This document shows, in pieces, positions 29,141-42,215 of a DNA stretch of 64,000 nt. The notes under the pieces were generated by a model, which did no database searches, had not been told where the DNA came from, and saw only the letters and a list, made by a program, of their open reading frames with translations. The DNA is from an uncultured Paracoccus sp. (GTDB lineage: Bacteria > Pseudomonadota > Alphaproteobacteria > Rhodobacterales > Rhodobacteraceae). The position numbers were made by a program, and so were the translations under genes. How positions within the stretch are numbered: position 1 is the stretch's first letter; each line of letters starts with the position of its first letter. The stretch is taken from the NCBI GenBank assembly GCA_934533075.1, contig CAKTBJ010000001.1:157926-221925 (forward strand), in the 5' to 3' direction.

Positions 29141-29728
29141 CTACCGTGCCCGCCCGCAGGCGATCAACTGCTGGCGATAGCGTTCTGAGCGGTTTCCGAC
29201 ATTCGCCGCCACCTGCATCAGCCAGCCCTTTTGCCGGTGGCTGCCGCGCGCGAAGCCGCTGCGCCCCTCGTGATAGGCCAGATATTGCGATGCGGCGTCC
29301 TGCTTGGAGACGCCCAGCCGCTTCGTGGTGCCATCCATATACCAGCCCATGAAGTCGGTGGCGTCGCGGATGTTGTCGCGCCGGGCGCGGCGGTTGCCGG
29401 TCTCGGCAAGGTATTCCTCCCATGTGCCGTCCAGCGCCTGGCTGTAGCCATAGGCCGAACTCTGCCGCCCGACCGGGATGATCCCCAGCACGAACTGGTG
29501 CGGGGTGCGGGCGTCGCCGACGAATCTCGACTCCTGATGGATCGTCGCCATCTGCACATGCACCGGCACGCCCCAGCGGCGTTCGGTCTGCTGCATGGCG
29601 CGGAAATAGGCCGGGCGTTCGGCCACCAGCGCGCATGCATTGTCCAGATTGCGCGGCGCCGTGGCCTTGCCGCCGGCACCGCAGGAGGCGACCAGCCCGA
29701 TGACGGCCAGTTTGAGATACCTGTTCAT
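29141..29728 (-). CDS. Lipoprotein with a lytic transglycosylase-like (SLT) domain
   Basis: 195 residues. A lipoprotein signal with lipobox VASC (Cys at 16) is followed by a lysozyme-like fold: [14 protein letters not shown] holds the candidate catalytic Glu (Q-E-S), then [24 protein letters not shown] and [10 protein letters not shown]. These are the motif order of transglycosylase SLT proteins. It probably trims peptidoglycan from the outer membrane side. Monocistronic and divergent from the thiolase gene, with a 133-base intergenic region. Confidence 0.88.
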   Translation of the reverse strand: MNRYLKLAVIGLVASCGAGGKATAPRNLDNACALVAERPAYFRAMQQTERRWGVPVHVQMATIHQESRFVGDARTPHQFVLGIIPVGRQSSAYGYSQALDGTWEEYLAETGNRRARRDNIRDATDFMGWYMDGTTKRLGVSKQDAASQYLAYHEGRSGFARGSHRQKGWLMQVAANVGNRSERYRQQLIACGRAR

Positions 29729-29861
29729 GCTGCCTCTCGTTCTTCTTTTGGGGGCAGTTTATGGGAAAAGCGGTCCAGAGGGAACGCCAAAGCGCGCAAG
29801 CCGCTTTCGTTGGGCGAAACCCGGCTATAGACTGGCCCGGATTTCATCCAAGGGGGATCTC

Positions 29862-31045
<1,184 letters not shown>

Positions 31046-31046
<1 letters not shown>

Positions 31047-31282
31047 TGGGCTTTTCGGCGGAGGATCGCGCCGCTTTGGTCGCGGCCCCCTTCGTCGGTC
31101 CCAAGGTCGTGCAACGGCTGGAGGAGGCGGGGTTCTCGGATCTCGCCTCGCTGGCCCGCGCGGATGCGCGGGCGATCTGCGCGGGGGTTTCGGCCAGCCT
31201 CGGCACCACCTGCTGGGCGAACAGCCCGCAGGCCCGCCGCGCGATCGAGAATGCCATCGCCGTGGCCCGCGCCGCGTCGTGA
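31046..31282 (+). CDS. Small helix-hairpin-helix protein
   Basis: 78 residues. The N-terminal FVGPKVVQRLEEAGFSDLASLARADA is a helix-hairpin-helix-like unit, similar to the short HhH proteins sometimes labelled Cdd1-like. The C-terminus ANSPQARRAIENAIAVARAA is helical. It starts within the thiolase stop (TGATG), so it is translated with it, but no functional link is known. A 14-base tandem duplication covers its stop codon. Confidence 0.75.
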
Positions 31283-31303
31283 AACGCAAGTCGTGAAACG
31301 CAA
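31276..31303. repeat. Perfect 14-bp tandem duplication
   Basis: GTCGTGAAACGCAA occurs twice back to back (31276-31289 and 31290-31303). The first copy contains the stop codon of the HhH gene; the second contains an out-of-frame TGA. It lies between that stop and the minus-strand terminator at 31305-31328. Confidence 0.9.
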
Positions 31304-31304
31304 A

Positions 31305-31328
31305 CGGGCCATCCCTGAGGATGGCCCG
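31305..31328 (-). terminator. Terminator at the end of the yhhQ-side minus-strand transcript
   Basis: A 10-bp perfect stem (CGGGCCATCC / GGATGGCCCG) with a 4-nt loop. On the minus strand it runs into TTTGCGTTTC, a moderate T-rich tail; on the plus strand there is no T tract. It closes a roughly 200-base structured untranslated region downstream of yhhQ. Confidence 0.65.
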
Positions 31329-31414
31329 CGAGCAAATCGGAGCTGGTCCGGTTAGAAACATCGCCCCCTTGCCGGGGGTGTCTCAGGCAGGGTTGGATCC
31401 CCGCGGGGCTGCCC

Positions 31415-31471
31415 TCAGGCGATCACCCTCCTGACTGTCCCAAACCTCTTCTCCTGTATCACTCTCGACAC
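31415..31471 (-). CDS. Candidate 18-residue peptide downstream of yhhQ
   Basis: GTG at 31471 follows an unusually strong Shine-Dalgarno sequence (AAAGGAGGTGG, 4 bases before the GTG). The frame encodes VSRVIQEKRFGTVRRVIA and then TGA. The peptide is basic and matches nothing I recognise. The same frame is also open upstream to an ATG at 31531 that overlaps the yhhQ stop (ATGA), which would give 38 residues. Hairpins and a terminator follow. It could be a real small protein, a leader peptide or an accidental frame with a good ribosome site. Confidence 0.4.
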   Translation of the reverse strand: MSRVIQEKRFGTVRRVIA

Positions 31472-31527
31472 TGGACCACCTCCTTTCAATGCGTTGATTC
31501 GCAGGGGCAGGGTGGCACATTGTGCCC

Positions 31528-32133
31528 TCATGTCAATGCCGGATTCCGGCCAGCACGCAACATTTTGCGCACGATGAGGCGGAAAGGCCCAAGGGCTGCG
31601 ATGGCCAGCGCCATCTTGACCGACCAGTCGGCCACGGCCAGCGACTGCCACAGCGGCAATTCCGGTCCCAGCCCCAGCAGCGGCACCGGCGCCGAGGCCC
31701 AGCCTTCCGGCGTGGCCGGGTCGATGAAGGCGAAGGCGATCGAGAAGAACAGCACCGTATCCACGACCGACCCGATCACCGTGGACACCAGCGGCGCCCG
31801 CCACCACGTCCCGCCCCGCAGCCGGTCGAAGACATGCACGTCCAGCAACTGCCCGCACAGGAAGGCCGCGCCCGAGGCCAGCGCGATCCGCGCGGTGGTG
31901 ACGCCAAGGCCCGCGCCGATCAGCGAGCAGGCAACGCCGGCCGCGAAGCCGGCCAGCACGACGCGGCGGGCATGGGCGGCGCCATAGATGCGGTTGGTGA
32001 CATCGGTGACGAGGAAGGCCAGCGGATAGGTCAGCGCGCCCCAGGTCAGCCAGTCGCCCAGCAGGAACTGGACGAGGATGTTCGAGGCGACGACGACGCC
32101 GGCCATAGCCAGAATGCCGGGCAGCAAAAGCAT
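31528..32133 (-). CDS. yhhQ: Queuosine precursor transporter YhhQ (DUF165 family)
   Basis: 201 residues with about six hydrophobic segments. ANILVQFLLG and ALTYPLAFLVTDVTNRIYG are typical of the YhhQ/VUT-1 family, which imports preQ0/preQ1 or related queuosine precursors for tRNA wobble modification. GAAFLCGQLLDVHVFDRLR is a further family signature. The ~96-base leader between it and the phytase-like gene contains GC-rich stems; no preQ1 riboswitch could be recognised in it. Confidence 0.9.
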   Translation of the reverse strand: MLLLPGILAMAGVVVASNILVQFLLGDWLTWGALTYPLAFLVTDVTNRIYGAAHARRVVLAGFAAGVACSLIGAGLGVTTARIALASGAAFLCGQLLDVHVFDRLRGGTWWRAPLVSTVIGSVVDTVLFFSIAFAFIDPATPEGWASAPVPLLGLGPELPLWQSLAVADWSVKMALAIAALGPFRLIVRKMLRAGRNPALT

Positions 32134-32229
32134 GGGATGGTTTCCGTTTTACAAGGTGGCGGAACAACTCGGCCCCCTTTCGCGGGGACAGGGGCGCATT
32201 AGGCCCCAGGGCGCCGCCGGTCAAGCCCG

Positions 32230-33132
32230 TCAGTCCCCGGTAACGCGGTATTCCACCAGCTCGGTGCGTTGCAGGAACAGGAAATTGTCGTCCGAGATCA
32301 TCGTCAGCCGCAGCCCGATGCCGTCGTCCCAGACCGAAATCCCCTCCAGATTGTCGTATTGCGCCGGGCTGGTGCGCAGCAGCTCGACGGGGTTTTCCGG
32401 CCCGTTCTCGCCCCAGTCGAAGCGGCGGACGCGGCTGGAAAAGCCCAGCAGCCCCTGAAAACCCCTGTCGAGGACGTATAGCCGCCCGTCCGGCCCGAAA
32501 TCGGCCCCGGCCGGCAGCCAGTTGCCGTCGCGGGGAATGGTCCAAGGCTGGCTCCAGCCCTCGGCCTCGGTCCAGCGCCAGACGGGCGAGGGGATTTCGG
32601 GACCGCCCGACCGCTCGACGATGGCGATGATGGCGCCGTCGGGGGCGATGGCCAGTGCCTCGAAACCGCCATTCTTGATGATCGACCGGAACGCCTCGGG
32701 CGATTCGACGCGATGGGCGGGCTGGTCGGGGTCGTCATAGCGGGCGATGCGGTGCAGCCCCTCGAAGCTGACCCAGATGCGGCCCTCGGCATCCACGGCC
32801 AGCCCCTCGGAATCGCCCACCCAGCCGCCGCGCAGCACCTTGCCGCTGCTGTCCTTCAGCCGGGCGCGGCCGGTCACGCTCAGGCCCCGGATCACCCCCT
32901 GATCGTCGCGGGTGACGCTGCCCCAGCGCAGGTTGCCGCGATCCGAGAGCGCATGAAAGCCGGTGCCGTCGGTGCTGATCTCGATGCCGGAAAAGCCGCC
33001 GAAATCGTCGTCCGCCTCGCGCCAGACATAGCTGCCGACATAGCTGATCTGCTGCGCCCCGGCGGGCGTGGCCAGACCTGCCAGCGCGATGCCCAGCGCG
33101 AGTCCTAGCGCGCGAGGCCGATGGTGGCGCAT
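32230..33132 (-). CDS. Esterase-like activity of phytase family protein, secreted
   Basis: 300 residues. A signal peptide (about 1-26, ending TPAGAQQ) is followed by a beta-propeller-like sequence typical of this family: FGGFSGIEIS, FHALSDRGNLRWG, GDSEGLAVDAEGRIWVSFEG, DNLEGISVWDDGIGLRLTMI. The family name comes from weak similarity to phytases; the natural substrate is unknown. The ATG at 33132 lies 28 bases inside the end of mepA, giving an unusually long overlap, yet it yields a clean signal peptide. Confidence 0.87.
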   Translation of the reverse strand: MRHHRPRALGLALGIALAGLATPAGAQQISYVGSYVWREADDDFGGFSGIEISTDGTGFHALSDRGNLRWGSVTRDDQGVIRGLSVTGRARLKDSSGKVLRGGWVGDSEGLAVDAEGRIWVSFEGLHRIARYDDPDQPAHRVESPEAFRSIIKNGGFEALAIAPDGAIIAIVERSGGPEIPSPVWRWTEAEGWSQPWTIPRDGNWLPAGADFGPDGRLYVLDRGFQGLLGFSSRVRRFDWGENGPENPVELLRTSPAQYDNLEGISVWDDGIGLRLTMISDDNFLFLQRTELVEYRVTGD

Positions 33133-33968
33133 TGCCGGGGCAGCTCGCTCAGCCGATAGGTGCGGGGGTGGCGATAGTTCGGGTCCGGCGGCGGCGTGAC
33201 CTTGGGCGGCGAGATGCGGGCGTCGATCCAGCCCTGCGCCTCGGCGCAGCCGTCGCCGGGCGGCGGGGCGTCCTGGGTCTGGCACAGCCGCGACCCGGCC
33301 GGGCATTTCAGCCGGACGTGGAAGTGATAGTCATGCCCGCCCAAGGGCCTGATCTTGCGCAGGAAGGAACGGTCGCCGGTGGCGGTGCGGCACAGTTCGA
33401 CCTTGGCGACCGGATCGACGAAGATCCGGTCCACCCGCGGGTCCGAGGCCGCCGCCCGCAGGATCGCGGCATGCGCGGGCGACCACAGCCGCGAGGGGCC
33501 GGTGCCGGCGCCGTTCACCACCGATTGCGAGGACAGGCTTTCGCGTTGCGCCGGCGTCAGCCGCAGGCTTTGCGGCGGCAGCATCCAGATGTCGGCGTCC
33601 AGCCCGCTCTGGTGACTGGCATGGCCGGACGAGGCCGGGCCGCCGCGCGGCTGGCCCAGATCGCCGATATAAAGGCCCGGCCAACCGACTTGCGTTGCCG
33701 CCCGCGACAGGCCGATCAGGAAATCGACAAGCTGCGGGTGGCCCCAGTTGCGATTGCGCGACAGCCGCATCGCCTGCCATGTCGGCCCGGATTCCGGCAG
33801 TTGCACCGCGCCCGAGATGCAGCCCTTTGAATAGAAGCCGACCACGGTGGGGGTGCCGGCGGTCGGGCCGGGCACGGCGCTGAACACGTCCTTGGCCAGC
33901 GGATCGGCTGCGGCCGGCATCGCCAGCGCGAGGCAGGCGGCGGCTGCGGTCAGGATGCGGCGGATCAC
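33105..33968 (-). CDS. mepA: Penicillin-insensitive murein endopeptidase MepA
   Basis: Periplasmic LAS-type metallopeptidase (M74) that cuts D-Ala-mDAP cross-links in peptidoglycan. 287 residues. A signal peptide (about 1-22, LALAMPAAADPL) precedes the zinc motifs SSGHASHQSGLDADIW (about 116) and GHDYHFHVRLKCP (about 213). The start is GTG at 33968, overlapping the upstream MFS stop (GTGA). Several Cys pairs suggest disulfides. Gene order MFS - mepA - phytase-like protein is a tight overlapping string. Confidence 0.95.
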   Translation of the reverse strand: MIRRILTAAAACLALAMPAAADPLAKDVFSAVPGPTAGTPTVVGFYSKGCISGAVQLPESGPTWQAMRLSRNRNWGHPQLVDFLIGLSRAATQVGWPGLYIGDLGQPRGGPASSGHASHQSGLDADIWMLPPQSLRLTPAQRESLSSQSVVNGAGTGPSRLWSPAHAAILRAAASDPRVDRIFVDPVAKVELCRTATGDRSFLRKIRPLGGHDYHFHVRLKCPAGSRLCQTQDAPPPGDGCAEAQGWIDARISPPKVTPPPDPNYRHPRTYRLSELPRQCATIGLAR

Positions 33969-35317
33969 TCGGTTTCTCCCTCTGTTGCGACCCAGCCTAG
34001 CAAAAGCAGCGACAGGATGAACATCCCGATGAGCGGGGTTATGCCGATGTTTTGACTGCCGCTGAGGCCGGTGGCAAGGCTGATCGAGGCCGGGGCCAGA
34101 AAGGCCGTGGCCTTGCCGGAAAGCGCATAGAGGCCAAAGGCTTCGGCGGAACGCTCGGGCGTGGTGTGGCGGACCATCATGGTGCGGCTGGCGGCCTGAA
34201 GCGCGCCGCCGGCGCCGCCGATCGTGGCCCCGCACAGATAGAACAGCGCATTGGCGCCGCCCGCGCCGATGGGCAGGCCGAACAGCGCCTCGCGCGTCAG
34301 CCCCAGCACCAGCACGCAGACCGCGACCAGCGCCAGCGTGCACAGGACGATGACCGGCTTTGGCCCATAGCGCCGATCCGCGCGCCCGCCCAGCCAACTG
34401 ACGAAAGCCGCCGTCACCGCCGAGATCACGCCGAAGATGCCGGACTGGATCACGCTCCAGCCCAGCACGCCGCCGGCAAAGACCCCGCCCAGCCCGTAAA
34501 GCGCGTTCAGCGCATCGCGCGAGAACATCGAGGACAGCAGCCATGCCGCCAGGCTGCGGCGGTGGCGCAGGCTGGCCAGCAGCGCCCACAGGCCGGCCAG
34601 CGTGGCGCCCAGCGCGAAGGGGCGGCGGGGCAGGCGCGGCTCGCGCACCCACAGGAAAAACGGGACCATGAAGACCACATACCAGATCGCGGTCAGCGGC
34701 CCGACGAAGCGCGTCCCCTCGCGCGCCGCGCCGTCGAGGCCGAAGGCCGGCGGGTGTCCCAGCAGGGTCAGCCCGGCGGCATTGTCGGCGAACAGCCCCA
34801 GCATCAGGATCAGCGACACCACCCCGCCGGCATAGCCGAAGGCGAAGCCGGCGCCGGAGATATGGCCGACTTCCTCCCTCGGGCCGAGGCCGGGCAGCAG
34901 GGCATTGGTGAAGATGGTCGTGAACTCCATCCCGATCAGGCCGATGCCGAACAGCACCAGCGCCTGGACCAGCGCCGGGGATTGCGGCGTCAGCGACCAC
35001 AGCCCCGCCGCGCCGACGACATAGAGGGCCGAGAAGATCCAGATCCACAGCATGCGCCGGCCGGTATTGTCGGCCACGGCGCCCAGAACCGGGGCCAGCA
35101 GGGCGATGATGGTGCCGGCGACGGCCAGCCCGCCCGACCACAGGGCTTGCGCGCGGGCACCGGCGGCCTCGGGCGCCATGCCGCCGGCGATGAAATGGTT
35201 GCGGGCGACCTCGGCGAAATAGATCGAGAACACGAAGGTCAGCAGCAGCGTGGCATAGGGCTGGCTGGCCCAGTCGAAGAACCACCAGCCCCAGATGCGG
35301 CGCCTGTCGCGTGTCAT
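33965..35317 (-). CDS. MFS transporter, UMF1 (Atg22-like) family
   Basis: 450 residues and about 12 helices. WGWWFFDWASQPYATLLLTF at the N-terminus and FTTIFTNALLPGLGPREEVGHISG are signatures of the UMF1 family, related to yeast Atg22. TMMVRHTTPERSAEAFGLYAL near residue 375 is also conserved. The substrate is unknown; vacuolar Atg22 exports amino acids. ATG 35317 was chosen because the upstream extension to 35464 lacks a conserved start. It heads the string with mepA. Confidence 0.88.
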   Translation of the reverse strand: MTRDRRRIWGWWFFDWASQPYATLLLTFVFSIYFAEVARNHFIAGGMAPEAAGARAQALWSGGLAVAGTIIALLAPVLGAVADNTGRRMLWIWIFSALYVVGAAGLWSLTPQSPALVQALVLFGIGLIGMEFTTIFTNALLPGLGPREEVGHISGAGFAFGYAGGVVSLILMLGLFADNAAGLTLLGHPPAFGLDGAAREGTRFVGPLTAIWYVVFMVPFFLWVREPRLPRRPFALGATLAGLWALLASLRHRRSLAAWLLSSMFSRDALNALYGLGGVFAGGVLGWSVIQSGIFGVISAVTAAFVSWLGGRADRRYGPKPVIVLCTLALVAVCVLVLGLTREALFGLPIGAGGANALFYLCGATIGGAGGALQAASRTMMVRHTTPERSAEAFGLYALSGKATAFLAPASISLATGLSGSQNIGITPLIGMFILSLLLLGWVATEGETE

Positions 35318-35372
35318 GCCTGCCCCCCGTTTGGCCGAAAGATTGGCCCGCCGCGCCGGCGCTGTAAATGGG

Positions 35373-35909
35373 TCAGGGGCGGGCTTCGGGCGGCCAGGGG
35401 CGGGTGGCTTCGGCCGCGATCCAGGCCTGCACCCAGTCGGGCAGCGCCGGCGGCGGACCGTCATGGCCCATCGCCACCGCGACCTCGGGCGGCGGCACGA
35501 TGCCCTGCGGCCCGGTCACCGCCCAGCGCAGCAGCATCTGGTTGGCGCATTCCCCGCCCTTCCACAGGCTTTGCTCCAGATACTGGAAGCGCGCGTCCCA
35601 GCCCAGCATGCGCGACAGCATGGTCACGCGCTCGAACGCGCGGATGCGGCGGCGATAGCGGACCGAGACCCCGGCCACCGTGATCCCCCACCGCCTTTCG
35701 CGTGCCACCTGCGCCAGCCCGGTGCGATAGGCCAGCGGAATGCGGCCGACATCGTAAAGCGTCAGCGTGCGGCCGTTGTTCAGTTCAATCCACGGGTCGA
35801 GGTCCCAGGGCATGCAACGGATGTCCGAGACATGGGCGTCGAACAGCCCCAGAGGCGGCTGCCGGCGGCTGCGCCGGATCGCGCCCCAGAAGCGCAGGAT
35901 GGGATACAT
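35373..35909 (-). CDS. Thioesterase (4HBT-like, Them6-type) family protein
   Basis: 178 residues with a hotdog-fold thioesterase pattern: MPWDLDPWIELNNGRTLTLYD near residue 33 holds the conserved Asp/Asn region, followed by FERVTMLSRMLGWDARFQYLEQSLW. It matches the small acyl-CoA thioesterase family related to THEM6. The natural substrate is unknown. It is transcribed alone, divergently from yggT with a 135-base gap. Confidence 0.85.
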   Translation of the reverse strand: MYPILRFWGAIRRSRRQPPLGLFDAHVSDIRCMPWDLDPWIELNNGRTLTLYDVGRIPLAYRTGLAQVARERRWGITVAGVSVRYRRRIRAFERVTMLSRMLGWDARFQYLEQSLWKGGECANQMLLRWAVTGPQGIVPPPEVAVAMGHDGPPPALPDWVQAWIAAEATRPWPPEARP

Positions 35910-36044
35910 GGCGGCCCTTTCGCGGTTTTCCCACGGCTAGGGGCGCCGCCCGGCGCCGTCAACCGTGACCCGGCGGCGGCGCGGCAACGGTTGCGCCCGG
36001 CCCCGCAACCGCGTAACCGGAGGCGGGCAAACCGGGAAGCTGCG

Positions 36045-36338
36045 ATGACCACCTTGTTTCAGGCGCTGGACCTCATTCTGTCGGTGGTGTGGTTCGTGAT
36101 GATCGCCCATATCATCCTGTCATGGCTGATCAGCTTTCAGGTGCTGAACATCCGCCAGCCGCTGGTCGGGCAGATCTGGTATGGGCTTTCCAACCTGCTG
36201 GAGCCGATCTACGGCCCGGTGCGGCGGATGCTGCCGCAGACCGGCGGCCTCGACCTCGCGCCTCTGGTCGTGTTCATCATCATCGTCATCCTGCGCCAGA
36301 TGCTTTACAACAATGCAGGCGCGTTCCTCGGTTACTGA
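36045..36338 (+). CDS. YggT family membrane protein
   Basis: 97 residues with two hydrophobic helices (about 6-32 and 75-95) separated by ISFQVLNIRQPLVGQIWYGL and NLLEPIYGPVRRMLP, the conserved YggT motif. Family members have been linked to osmotic tolerance and envelope or division functions. An upstream open frame reaches 35295, but ATG 36045 matches the family start. It is coupled to recQ by TGATG. Confidence 0.93.
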   Translation: MTTLFQALDLILSVVWFVMIAHIILSWLISFQVLNIRQPLVGQIWYGLSNLLEPIYGPVRRMLPQTGGLDLAPLVVFIIIVILRQMLYNNAGAFLGY

Positions 36339-38374
36339 TGCCGGGGGACCTGCTGCGCCATATCTTCGGCTTCGACGGGTTCCGGCCCGGCCAGCAGGAG
36401 ATCGTCGAGGCCGTGGCCGCGGGCCGCAACGTGCTGGCGATCATGCCCACGGGCGGCGGCAAGTCCCTGTGTTTCCAATTGCCTGCCCTGATGCGGGACG
36501 GGGTGACGGTGGTGGTCTCGCCGCTGATCGCCCTGATGCGCGACCAGGTGCGGGCGCTGCGCGAGGCAGGCGTGGCGGCGGGCGCGCTGACCTCCGGCAA
36601 CAGCGAGGCCGAGACGCGCGAGGTGATGGCGGCGCTGTCCGAGGGCGCGCTGAAACTCCTCTACATCGCGCCGGAGCGGCTGGCGTCATCGGCCACTTTG
36701 GGCCTGCTGCGCCGGGCCGGGACCACGGCGATCGCGGTGGACGAGGCGCATTGCGTCAGCCAGTGGGGCCATGATTTCCGCCCCGATTACCTGCGTATCG
36801 GCGCGCTGCGCGCCGCGCTGGACGTGCCGCTTTCGGCCTTTACCGCCACCGCCGACGCCGAGACGCAGGCGGAAATCGTCACCCGGCTGTTCGACGGCCA
36901 GTCCCCTGTCACCTTCCTGTGGGGGTTTGATCGGCCCAACATCCACCTGGCCTTCCAGCCCAAGGACAGCCCGCGCAAGCAGATCCTCGGTTTCGCGGCG
37001 GCGCGGCGCGGCCAGTCGGGCATCGTCTATTGCGCCACGCGGGCGCGCACCGAAAGCCTTGCCGCCGCCCTGAACGCATCCGGCCTGCCCTCCATGGCCT
37101 ATCACGGCGGCATGGAGTCTGATGCCCGCCGCGAGGCCGAGGCGCGTTTCCAGCGCGAGGACGGGCTGGTGGTCTGCGCCACCGTGGCCTTCGGCATGGG
37201 CATCGACAAGCCGGATATCCGCTGGGTCGCCCATGCCGACCTGCCGAAATCCATCGAGGCCTATTATCAGGAGATCGGCCGCGCCGGCCGCGACGGCGCG
37301 CCGGCCGAGACGCTGACCCTCTACGGTCCCGACGACATCCGCCTGCGCCGGGCGCAGATCGACGAGGGCGCCGCCGAGGATGCGCGCAAGGATGCCGATC
37401 ACGGCCGGCTGAACGCGCTGCTGGGCCTGGCCGAGGCCACCGGGTGCCGGCGTCGCGTCCTGCTGGGTTACTTCGGCGAGGATGCGGGCGATTGCGGCAA
37501 TTGCGACCTTTGCGCCCGCCCGCCGGAGCTGTTCGACGCCACCCAGCCGGTGCGCATGGCGTTGTCGGCCATGCTGCGCACCGGGCAATGGTTCGGCGCC
37601 GGCCATGTCATCGACATCCTGCTGGGCCAGACCACCGACAAGATCCGCGAGCGCGGCCATGACCGCCTGCCCACCTTCGGCATCGGCAAGGACCTGTCGC
37701 GCAGCGCATGGCAGGCGGTGATCCGCCAGATGCTGGGCCGCGACCTTTGCCGCCCCGACCCGGCGCGCCACGGCGCCTTGCAGGTGATGGAATGCGCGCA
37801 CCCCCTGCTGCGCGGCGAGGAGACCATCACCCTGCGCCGCGATCTGGTCGCGCGCAAGGACACCGCCCCCGCACCGCGCGCGCTGGTGGCCGATGAGGAT
37901 GCGGCGCTGTTCTCGGCGCTGAAGGCGAAACGCCGGGCGATGGCCGAGGCGCAGGGCGTGCCGGCCTATGTCATCTTCCCCGACCGCACCCTGGCCGAGA
38001 TCGCCGCCCGCCGTCCGCAGACGCTGGACGAGATGGCCACCATCGGCGGCGTCGGCGCCAAGAAGCTGCAAAGCTACGGGCAGGCGTTTCTGGACGTGGT
38101 GGCGATGGGCCAGGCCGAGGTGCTGCACCCCGCCCGCCGCGCGCTGGCCGGGCAGGAGGCCGGCGCGATCATGGACCGGCTGGCCGAGGCCGCGCGCGAT
38201 CTGGCCCGTGGCATGGACGGCACCGAAAAGCCGCTGGACTGCAATGCGCGGATGCTGGCGGCGGTGGCAAAGGCCCGGCCCCACGACCGCGCCGGGCTGG
38301 AGCGCCTGATCGGCGAAAGCCGCACCGAGCGGTTCGGCGCGGCGTTCCTCGCAGTGTTGGCGCAGGCGGAGTGA
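36338..38374 (+). CDS. recQ: ATP-dependent DNA helicase RecQ
   Basis: 3'-5' helicase in recombination and replication-fork repair. 678 residues: Walker A TGGGKSLCFQLPAL, DEAH box VDEAHCVSQWGHDFRPDY (RecQ aromatic-loop region), SGIVYCATRARTESLA and QEIGRAGRDGAP for helicase domain 2, zinc-binding cysteines in CRRRVLLGYFGEDAGDCGNC, winged helix, and HRDC (about 520-600). Full-length bacterial RecQ. It starts inside the yggT stop. Confidence 0.97.
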   Translation: MPGDLLRHIFGFDGFRPGQQEIVEAVAAGRNVLAIMPTGGGKSLCFQLPALMRDGVTVVVSPLIALMRDQVRALREAGVAAGALTSGNSEAETREVMAALSEGALKLLYIAPERLASSATLGLLRRAGTTAIAVDEAHCVSQWGHDFRPDYLRIGALRAALDVPLSAFTATADAETQAEIVTRLFDGQSPVTFLWGFDRPNIHLAFQPKDSPRKQILGFAAARRGQSGIVYCATRARTESLAAALNASGLPSMAYHGGMESDARREAEARFQREDGLVVCATVAFGMGIDKPDIRWVAHADLPKSIEAYYQEIGRAGRDGAPAETLTLYGPDDIRLRRAQIDEGAAEDARKDADHGRLNALLGLAEATGCRRRVLLGYFGEDAGDCGNCDLCARPPELFDATQPVRMALSAMLRTGQWFGAGHVIDILLGQTTDKIRERGHDRLPTFGIGKDLSRSAWQAVIRQMLGRDLCRPDPARHGALQVMECAHPLLRGEETITLRRDLVARKDTAPAPRALVADEDAALFSALKAKRRAMAEAQGVPAYVIFPDRTLAEIAARRPQTLDEMATIGGVGAKKLQSYGQAFLDVVAMGQAEVLHPARRALAGQEAGAIMDRLAEAARDLARGMDGTEKPLDCNARMLAAVAKARPHDRAGLERLIGESRTERFGAAFLAVLAQAE

Positions 38375-38382
38375 GCGGGGCG

Positions 38383-38449
38383 GCGGTGCGTGCAAGCACG
38401 CACCCTGCCACCCGCGATTCCCCGTAGGGTGCGTGCTTGCACGCACCGC
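38383..38449. repeat. REP-like perfect inverted repeat between recQ and carB
   Basis: Two 24-base arms (38383-38406 and 38426-38449) are exact reverse complements, separated by 19 bases. Each arm also contains an inner palindrome centred on TGCAAGCA/TGCTTGCA. There is no T tract. It lies between convergent genes and looks like a REP/palindromic-unit element. No second copy was noticed in the window. Confidence 0.85.
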
Positions 38450-38567
38450 TCGCCCGACGGAAACCGGGCCATCTCCCCAAATCCGTTAACGTCGCCCTCG
38501 CCGGACGGATCGGGCGGGGCGGCGGCACCCGGCACCCGCCCCGCCACCGCTTGCGGCCCGCCGGGTG

Positions 38568-41906
<3,339 letters not shown>

Positions 41907-42215
41907 GGCTGTCCCCTTGGGCTGGCATGCGCGCGCCTGGGTCGCGGCGCATAAATCGTCCGGGGTTATAGCGGTGAAGCGGCCGGGCGCAATGGGGCGC
42001 GGGGGCGCCGGAAGGCGGCGATGGCGGATTCTTGTGCTTTGGCCGAGGGGCGGACCACGCTCCGGCTTGCACAGGGTGCCATGCGTGCACAGGCCGCGCA
42101 TCACGATTGACCCGCAGGGCTGCCCTGCGTCAGGTGCCGCGGGTGGCGGCCTGCTTCCCGGCCATGAGGGTCCTTCATGATGACGGGGTGGGCCGGCCGG
42201 GCGTCGCCTTGGCTC
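41907..42215. other. Intergenic region upstream of carB
   Basis: About 310 bases with no convincing gene. It should hold the carB promoter and leader; a short inverted repeat (GCAGGGCTGCCCTGC near 42115-42129) is visible. No arginine- or pyrimidine-type attenuator was recognised. The far end is just past the stop of the convergently facing DUF1217 flagellar gene. Confidence 0.5.

Noticed and set aside
31305..31531. tRNA, tmRNA or signal recognition particle RNA
   Set aside because: No cloverleaf, CCA end, tag peptide or GGAA tetraloop arrangement could be found in the region.
38383..38449. CRISPR repeat pair
   Set aside because: The two copies are inverted, not direct, and there are only two.
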